Source of the DNA: CADDZP01 sp035948135
GTDB lineage: Bacteria; Actinomycetota; Acidimicrobiia; Acidimicrobiales; AC-14
NCBI GenBank assembly: GCA_035948135.1
Contig: DASZJL010000036.1
Location: 1-24,210, forward strand
Direction of reading: 5' to 3'
Length of the DNA: 24,210 bases
Position numbers and translations under genes: made by a program. The notes beneath the pieces are model-generated. The model did no database searches, was not told where the DNA came from, and saw only the letters and a list, made by a program, of their open reading frames with translations. This document shows, one piece after another, positions 20,290 to 24,210 of the stretch (the stretch's first letter is position 1; each line of letters opens with the position of its first letter).

Positions 20290-22188
20290 ATGAGCGTCAC
20301 GACGAAGCCCCGATCCTCGTCCGGCCGAGACCGCTCGCGACGCCGCCGCTCGTCTCGGAAACGGCGTCCTTACGGGCCCCGCTGGCTGGCGTTCGCCCGG
20401 CGGCGGTGGTTCCTCGTCATGGTCATCGCGGTGCCGATCGTCGCCATCCTGGGTCTGGCTGCCTTCGAGGTCCTGGGTGCGGCCCGCCACCTGAACCACG
20501 CCAAGGCGGCGCTGCTCGAAGCGGCGGTCGACGTCGAAGCAGGACGGCTCGCGGATGCCCACCGCCTGCTTGCCCAAGGCGACACCGAGATCGTGTCGGC
20601 GCGCCGGACGCTCGATGCCAGTCCCGAGATCACCGCCCTCGGATGGATCCCGATCGTGCACCAGAACCTGACCGCCCTCCGGCGCTCGGTGAACCTGGCG
20701 TTCCAGCTCAGCGACTCGGGAGTGGAGATGCTGGACACCGCTCGCCCCTTGGAGGGGCCCGACGGGCGCATCCACCTGTCGCTGAAGGACGGCGTCGTTC
20801 CGCTCCAGACGGTCACGTCGCTCCGCGACGAGCTCCATCAGCTGCTGCTCGTGCTCCCTGGGCCCAGCGAGACGCCGAGCGACCGATTCGTCGTGTCGCC
20901 GGTCTCTTCGGTGCAGAAGCGCCTCTACGCCGAGGCCGCCAAGCGCCGGGCCCAGTTCGTCCCCCTCGCCAGCACCCTCGACCTGCTCGCCGACATGGCC
21001 GGGGCGGCGGGCCCGCGGCACTACCTGATCGCGGTCGCCAACGCGGCCGAGATGCGGGGCACGGGCGGGATGATCCTGTCCTACGGCACCCTCAGCTCCA
21101 GCGGCGGCAAGTTCACGCTGGGCAAGTTCGGGCAGATCGACGAGCTGTTCCTGAAGGACCCCGCGAATGTCCCGGCCCCACCGGACTACGTGAAGCGCCT
21201 GGGCGAGTACGCGCCAACGCTCTTCTGGCGCAACGCCAACATGGGGGCGGACCTCAGCGCCGCCGGCCCCGTGATGGAGGCGATGTACCAGAAGGCCACC
21301 GGCAAAGCCGTCGACGGCGTCCTCCAGGTCGACTCGATGGGCCTGTCGGCTCTGTTGTCCGTGGTCGGGCCGGTGACGGTGCCCGACGTGGGCACGGTGA
21401 CCGCCGACAACGTCGTGGACATCACCCTCAACCGGGCGTATGCCCAGTTCCCCGACAGGGCGACGCGCAAGGATTACATGGCGTCAGTCGCGGAGGCAGC
21501 CTTCAACCGCCTGCTCACGGGGAGCTTCTCGGACCTGCGGCAGATGGGGACGAGCGTGAACCGCGCCATCCAACAGGGGAACGTGCAGTTGTACGCCACC
21601 CAGGACGTCGCAGAACAAGCGGCGTCGCAGTTGGGGATGGCGGGGCTCCCGCCACAGACGCCGGACTCCGCGCAGCTCACCGTGCAGAACCTCACCGGCA
21701 ACAAGGTCGACTACTACCTGAACACCGGACTTCAGCTCACCGGGCAACGCAAACCCGGCGTCCTCGGCACCATGCAGGCCCAGATCACCGTCAGCAACAC
21801 GTCGCCGGCCCACCCAACCCAGCCCGCGATCTTCGGCCCGTTCCTGCCTCGGTTCCAGGCGGGTGAATACGAGGCCCTCGTGAGCCTGTATCTGCCGGCC
21901 GGGGCGTCCCTCGTGTCGAACTCGGGCCTCGACCTTCCCCAGTCGCTCACGATCAGCGGCGAGAACGGCAGGACGGTCGTGGCCTTCCGCTCGTCGGTCC
22001 TCGCGGCACAGTCCCGGACGTTCACGCTCGACTTCAAGCTGCCGCCACCACCGCCGGGCGAGTACTCGATCGAGCTCGTTCCCGTACCCCGCGTGCGACC
22101 GACGTCCTATGCCGTCGACCTGACGACCGGGAACGGGCGCCTGGCACAGAGCGGCACGCTGGCCACTCCGGTCGTTCTCAAGAAGTAG
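20290..22188 (+). CDS. DUF4012-domain membrane protein
   Basis: 632 residues from ATG 20290; the frame runs further upstream but overlaps the divergent kinase promoter. A very basic cytoplasmic start (RSRRRRSSRKRRPYGPRW) precedes one membrane helix (about 40-62). The large outer part contains the DUF4012 core: PRHYLIAVANAAEMRGTGGM, NANMGADLSAAGPVMEAMYQ, GVLQVDSMGLSALLSVVGPV. A beta-rich C-terminal region follows (about 470-625; VQNLTGNKVDYYLNT, ITVSNTSPAH, LPPPPPGEY). The first region, about 66-150, is helical. DUF4012 proteins are common in actinobacterial polysaccharide clusters and have no established biochemical role. Its place between kinase/Wzz genes and nucleotide-sugar genes supports a part in surface glycan assembly. 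It converges with the cytidylyltransferase gene, 12 bases apart. Confidence 0.88.
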   Translation: MSVTTKPRSSSGRDRSRRRRSSRKRRPYGPRWLAFARRRWFLVMVIAVPIVAILGLAAFEVLGAARHLNHAKAALLEAAVDVEAGRLADAHRLLAQGDTEIVSARRTLDASPEITALGWIPIVHQNLTALRRSVNLAFQLSDSGVEMLDTARPLEGPDGRIHLSLKDGVVPLQTVTSLRDELHQLLLVLPGPSETPSDRFVVSPVSSVQKRLYAEAAKRRAQFVPLASTLDLLADMAGAAGPRHYLIAVANAAEMRGTGGMILSYGTLSSSGGKFTLGKFGQIDELFLKDPANVPAPPDYVKRLGEYAPTLFWRNANMGADLSAAGPVMEAMYQKATGKAVDGVLQVDSMGLSALLSVVGPVTVPDVGTVTADNVVDITLNRAYAQFPDRATRKDYMASVAEAAFNRLLTGSFSDLRQMGTSVNRAIQQGNVQLYATQDVAEQAASQLGMAGLPPQTPDSAQLTVQNLTGNKVDYYLNTGLQLTGQRKPGVLGTMQAQITVSNTSPAHPTQPAIFGPFLPRFQAGEYEALVSLYLPAGASLVSNSGLDLPQSLTISGENGRTVVAFRSSVLAAQSRTFTLDFKLPPPPPGEYSIELVPVPRVRPTSYAVDLTTGNGRLAQSGTLATPVVLKK

Positions 22189-22200
22189 CGACGCGCGGCG

Positions 22201-22893
22201 TCAGTTGCGCCGCCACGGCGGGCCGGCCTCGCCCGCCAGGCGGGTGAGGTCCAGGGCGTCCTTGTAGGTGTCCATCGACTTCCAGAAGCCCGAGTGCTGA
22301 TACGCGAACAGCTCGCCCGCCATGCCGAGCGCCGGCAGCACGTCGCGCTCGAGGTCCTCGCCCGTCCAGTGGCCGAAGGCGCGATCGTCGAAGACGAAGA
22401 AGCCGCCGTTGATCCACCTGTCGCCGAGCAACGGCTTCTCCACGAAGCGGTGGACCTTGCCACTGTGGTCGTACTCGATCGTGCCGTACTGCGACGGGAG
22501 AGGCACGGTCGTGACGGTCGCCGCTCCCGGGTGACCACGGTGGAACTGGATCAGATCGGTGAGATCGATGTCGGCCAGGCCGTCCGCGTACGTCGCCAGG
22601 AACGGATCGGAGAGCCGGTCGCGACAACGGGCGATCCGGCCCCCGGTGTTGGTCTCCTCGCCCGTGTCGACGACCTCGACTGACCACGGCGGCAGATCTT
22701 CCGCGAATTCCCGGATGAGCTCCACCTTGAATCCGGCCGCGAGCACGAACTCGCTGAACCCTTGGCCGGCGTAGAGCTCCATGACGTGGCGCAGGATCGG
22801 CTGTCCCGCGACTTCGAGCAGCGGCTTGGGGACGTCGACCGTGTGCGGGTAGGCGCGCGTTCCCTTGCCGCCGCAGAGGATGAGCGTCTTCAC
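22201..22893 (-). CDS. RfbF-like glucose-1-phosphate cytidylyltransferase
   Basis: 230 residues from GTG 22893, which overlaps the upstream dehydratase stop by 4 bases (GTGA). It has the nucleotidyltransferase loop LILCGGKGTR with PKPLLEVAG, then FLATYADGLADIDLTDLI, ATVTTVPLPSQYGTIEY, FVEKPLLG and WINGGFFVFD, which follow RfbF most closely. The predicted reaction is CTP plus glucose-1-phosphate to CDP-glucose; another sugar-1-phosphate or nucleotide cannot be excluded. Together with the coupled SDR it would make a 4-keto-6-deoxy NDP-sugar for the surface glycan. It is slightly shorter than enteric RfbF (about 257 residues), the difference lying mostly at the C-terminus. Confidence 0.88.
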   Translation of the reverse strand: MKTLILCGGKGTRAYPHTVDVPKPLLEVAGQPILRHVMELYAGQGFSEFVLAAGFKVELIREFAEDLPPWSVEVVDTGEETNTGGRIARCRDRLSDPFLATYADGLADIDLTDLIQFHRGHPGAATVTTVPLPSQYGTIEYDHSGKVHRFVEKPLLGDRWINGGFFVFDDRAFGHWTGEDLERDVLPALGMAGELFAYQHSGFWKSMDTYKDALDLTRLAGEAGPPWRRN

Positions 22894-23870
22894 ACGATGA
22901 AGGGAGAATCCGAGCGGGCCAACTCGTGCTCGTACCACGCGACGGTCTTCTGCAGGCCGTCCTCGAGCGAGTGGGACGGCTCCCACCCCAGCCGTTGGCG
23001 CGCCTTGGTGCTGTCCGAGTACATGCGCCAGATCTCGCCGGGCCGGTCGTCGAGCGCCCCGAACTCCGCCTCGATGGGATCGCCCATGATGCGAAGGATC
23101 ATCGTGGCGAGGTCGCGCATCGAGATCTCCTCCCCGTTGCCCAGGTTGATGATCTCGCCCTCGACGCCGTCGGCCGTCGCCGCCAGCAGGAAGCCGTCCA
23201 CCAGGTCCTCGACGTAGTTGAACTCTCGAGTCTGGCGGCCCTGGGTCATCTTCAGCTCGTGGCCGCGCAGCGCCCGCACGATGATCTCGGGGATGATCCG
23301 GTCAGGGCTCTGCGCCGGGCCGTACGCGTTGAACGGCCGGAGCATCACGACCGGCCACCCGTGCGCGTTGTGAAGGATCTTGCAGTACAGCTCGGCCGTG
23401 TACTTGCTGACGCTGTAGGGCGACGAGGGGTTGACCGCCGCGTCTTCGCGGAACGGGACGTCGATGCCTCCGTAGATCTCGCTCGTGCCGGTGGAGATGA
23501 ACCGGTCGTAGTCGTACGGCGCGAGGGCCTGCAGGAGGTTGACCGTTCCCTCGATGTTGGTCTCGACGCACTCCTGGATGCGGTTCCACGACTTGCCGAC
23601 GTGGGTGTACGCGCCGAGGTGAAACACGAGCGACGGGTCGCAGCGAGCCACCAACTTCTCCAATGCGTCGCGGTCGGCCAGGCTCGCCTCGTGCACCTGG
23701 ATGCGGCCCTGCAGGTCGACCAGGCGCGTGGGGTAGACCGACGACACTCGGCTGGTGAGGGCGTGGACCTCGGCGCCCTCGTTGACAAGGCGCCTCGTGA
23801 GGTGCGACCCGATGAAACCCGTCGCCCCGGTGACGAGAACGCGCCGTTGCTGCAGCGTTGCGGAAGGCAC
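22890..23870 (-). CDS. NAD-dependent sugar-nucleotide epimerase/dehydratase (4,6-dehydratase-like SDR)
   Basis: 326 residues from GTG 23870. It is an extended short-chain dehydrogenase: NAD loop VLVTGATGFIGSHLTRRL near the start, FHLGAYTHVGKSW, catalytic Tyr-x-x-x-Lys in SPYSVSKYTAE, and LRPFNAYGP. The Thr-Ser-Glu triad in STGTSEIYG is the hallmark of NDP-sugar 4,6-dehydratases of the GDP-mannose/dTDP-glucose type, where Glu and Ser/Asp remove the C6 hydroxyl. It is coupled to the cytidylyltransferase, which suggests CDP-glucose as substrate. However, its sequence reads more like GDP-mannose dehydratase relatives than classic RfbG, so the substrate is open. An upstream extension of the frame overlaps the preceding gene and is not credible. 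Confidence 0.9.
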   Translation of the reverse strand: MPSATLQQRRVLVTGATGFIGSHLTRRLVNEGAEVHALTSRVSSVYPTRLVDLQGRIQVHEASLADRDALEKLVARCDPSLVFHLGAYTHVGKSWNRIQECVETNIEGTVNLLQALAPYDYDRFISTGTSEIYGGIDVPFREDAAVNPSSPYSVSKYTAELYCKILHNAHGWPVVMLRPFNAYGPAQSPDRIIPEIIVRALRGHELKMTQGRQTREFNYVEDLVDGFLLAATADGVEGEIINLGNGEEISMRDLATMILRIMGDPIEAEFGALDDRPGEIWRMYSDSTKARQRLGWEPSHSLEDGLQKTVAWYEHELARSDSPFIV

Positions 23871-23881
23871 GGCGGAGAACT

Positions 23882-24210
23882 CTACGCGGTCATCTGACGC
23901 GAGCGTCTTTGCCGCAGCCGGAGGAGGCGCCAGTACACGCGCAGCCGGGTCGGCTCGGGAAGCAGACGCAACGCCGACGTCACAACGCCGCTGTCCTCGG
24001 CGCGGATCCCTTTCCACGGGGTGGCGGCGAGCGTGTCCCACCACTCCCGGCGCCGCGGGTGCGAGTTCAACGCGTGCCAGGGCTTGCACACGCCCGGGCC
24101 CTCGAAATGCACGACCGCGGGCGACGCGAGGGCCTCGGCCAGCGGGGCCGCCCCGAACACCTCGGCCGCCAAATCCTCGTCGGTCCAGAACGTGTACTGC
24201 GCGTTCCACC
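23882..24210 (-). CDS. C-terminal part of a family-8-like glycosyltransferase (5' end outside window)
   Basis: About 109 residues, open to the window edge. It starts with WNAQYTFWTDEDLAAEVF, typical of the region after the catalytic core of GT8 retaining transferases. It continues to AVVHFEGPGVCKPWH, the HFxGPxKPW signature in which His coordinates the metal/UDP, and then WWDTLAATPW. A basic tail (about 25 residues, RLRVYWRLLRLRQRRS) could contact membrane lipids. The stop lies 11 bases before the dehydratase start, so the three genes form an operon. The donor and acceptor are unknown. Confidence 0.75.
   Translation of the reverse strand, partial: WNAQYTFWTDEDLAAEVFGAAPLAEALASPAVVHFEGPGVCKPWHALNSHPRRREWWDTLAATPWKGIRAEDSGVVTSALRLLPEPTRLRVYWRLLRLRQRRSRQMTA

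Noticed and set aside
22189..22216. Small palindromes (GACGC/GCGTC and GCGGCG/CGCCGC) between the convergent DUF4012 and cytidylyltransferase genes as a terminator.
   Set aside because: Short stems with no U tract on either strand, partly inside the coding end; not supported beyond GC-rich background.

Overview
The window is bacterial, GC-rich (heavy G/C at third codon positions) and almost fully coding. The gene set points to an actinobacterium: a BldC-type regulator, a SARP/BTAD regulator, a GAF-ANTAR protein, valine/leucine dehydrogenase next to bldC, and purF-purM close by. The absence of typical Streptomyces features, together with the DUF3494, exosortase and DUF4012 genes, suggests a deeper lineage such as Acidimicrobiia. 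That placement is inference. No tRNA, rRNA, insertion sequence or CRISPR array was seen, and no gap between genes exceeds about 240 bases.

Region 1 (109-5458, minus strand) is a tight five-gene operon. In order of transcription it holds a DUF3494 (ice-binding-like) secreted protein with a C-terminal membrane anchor, a 52-residue microprotein that is almost entirely a sorting-signal-like tail, a short exosortase/archaeosortase-family protein with Cys/Arg/His in place, a fusion of a processive family-2 glycosyltransferase with a non-hydrolysing UDP-GlcNAc 2-epimerase, and a lipoprotein. This is the best candidate for an undescribed system: a surface-protein sorting or processing module coupled to synthesis of a ManNAc-containing glycan. 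A GAF-ANTAR gene lies just upstream on the same strand.

Region 2 (5600-9177) is regulatory: the GAF-ANTAR protein diverges from a SARP, followed by a small HTH protein diverging from an Xre-like HTH plus PAS pair, then bldC with a strong terminator. Region 3 (9359-13434, plus) carries branched-chain amino-acid dehydrogenase and a fused alpha-beta E1 of branched-chain 2-oxoacid dehydrogenase, then a His-rich lipoprotein.

Region 4 (13450-20173, minus) runs from a CpsD-like tyrosine kinase with a (Tyr-Gly)8 tail through a Wzz-like protein, an O-antigen ligase/polymerase-like protein, purF, purM, a palindromic intergenic element, a receiver-only response regulator and a small lipoprotein. Region 5 (20290-24210) has a DUF4012 membrane protein on the plus strand. 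Convergent to it on the minus strand are a family-8 glycosyltransferase (cut by the window edge), a 4,6-dehydratase-like SDR and an RfbF-like cytidylyltransferase. The window as a whole is therefore a cell-surface polysaccharide and surface-protein region interleaved with the housekeeping block purF-purM-vdh-bldC.
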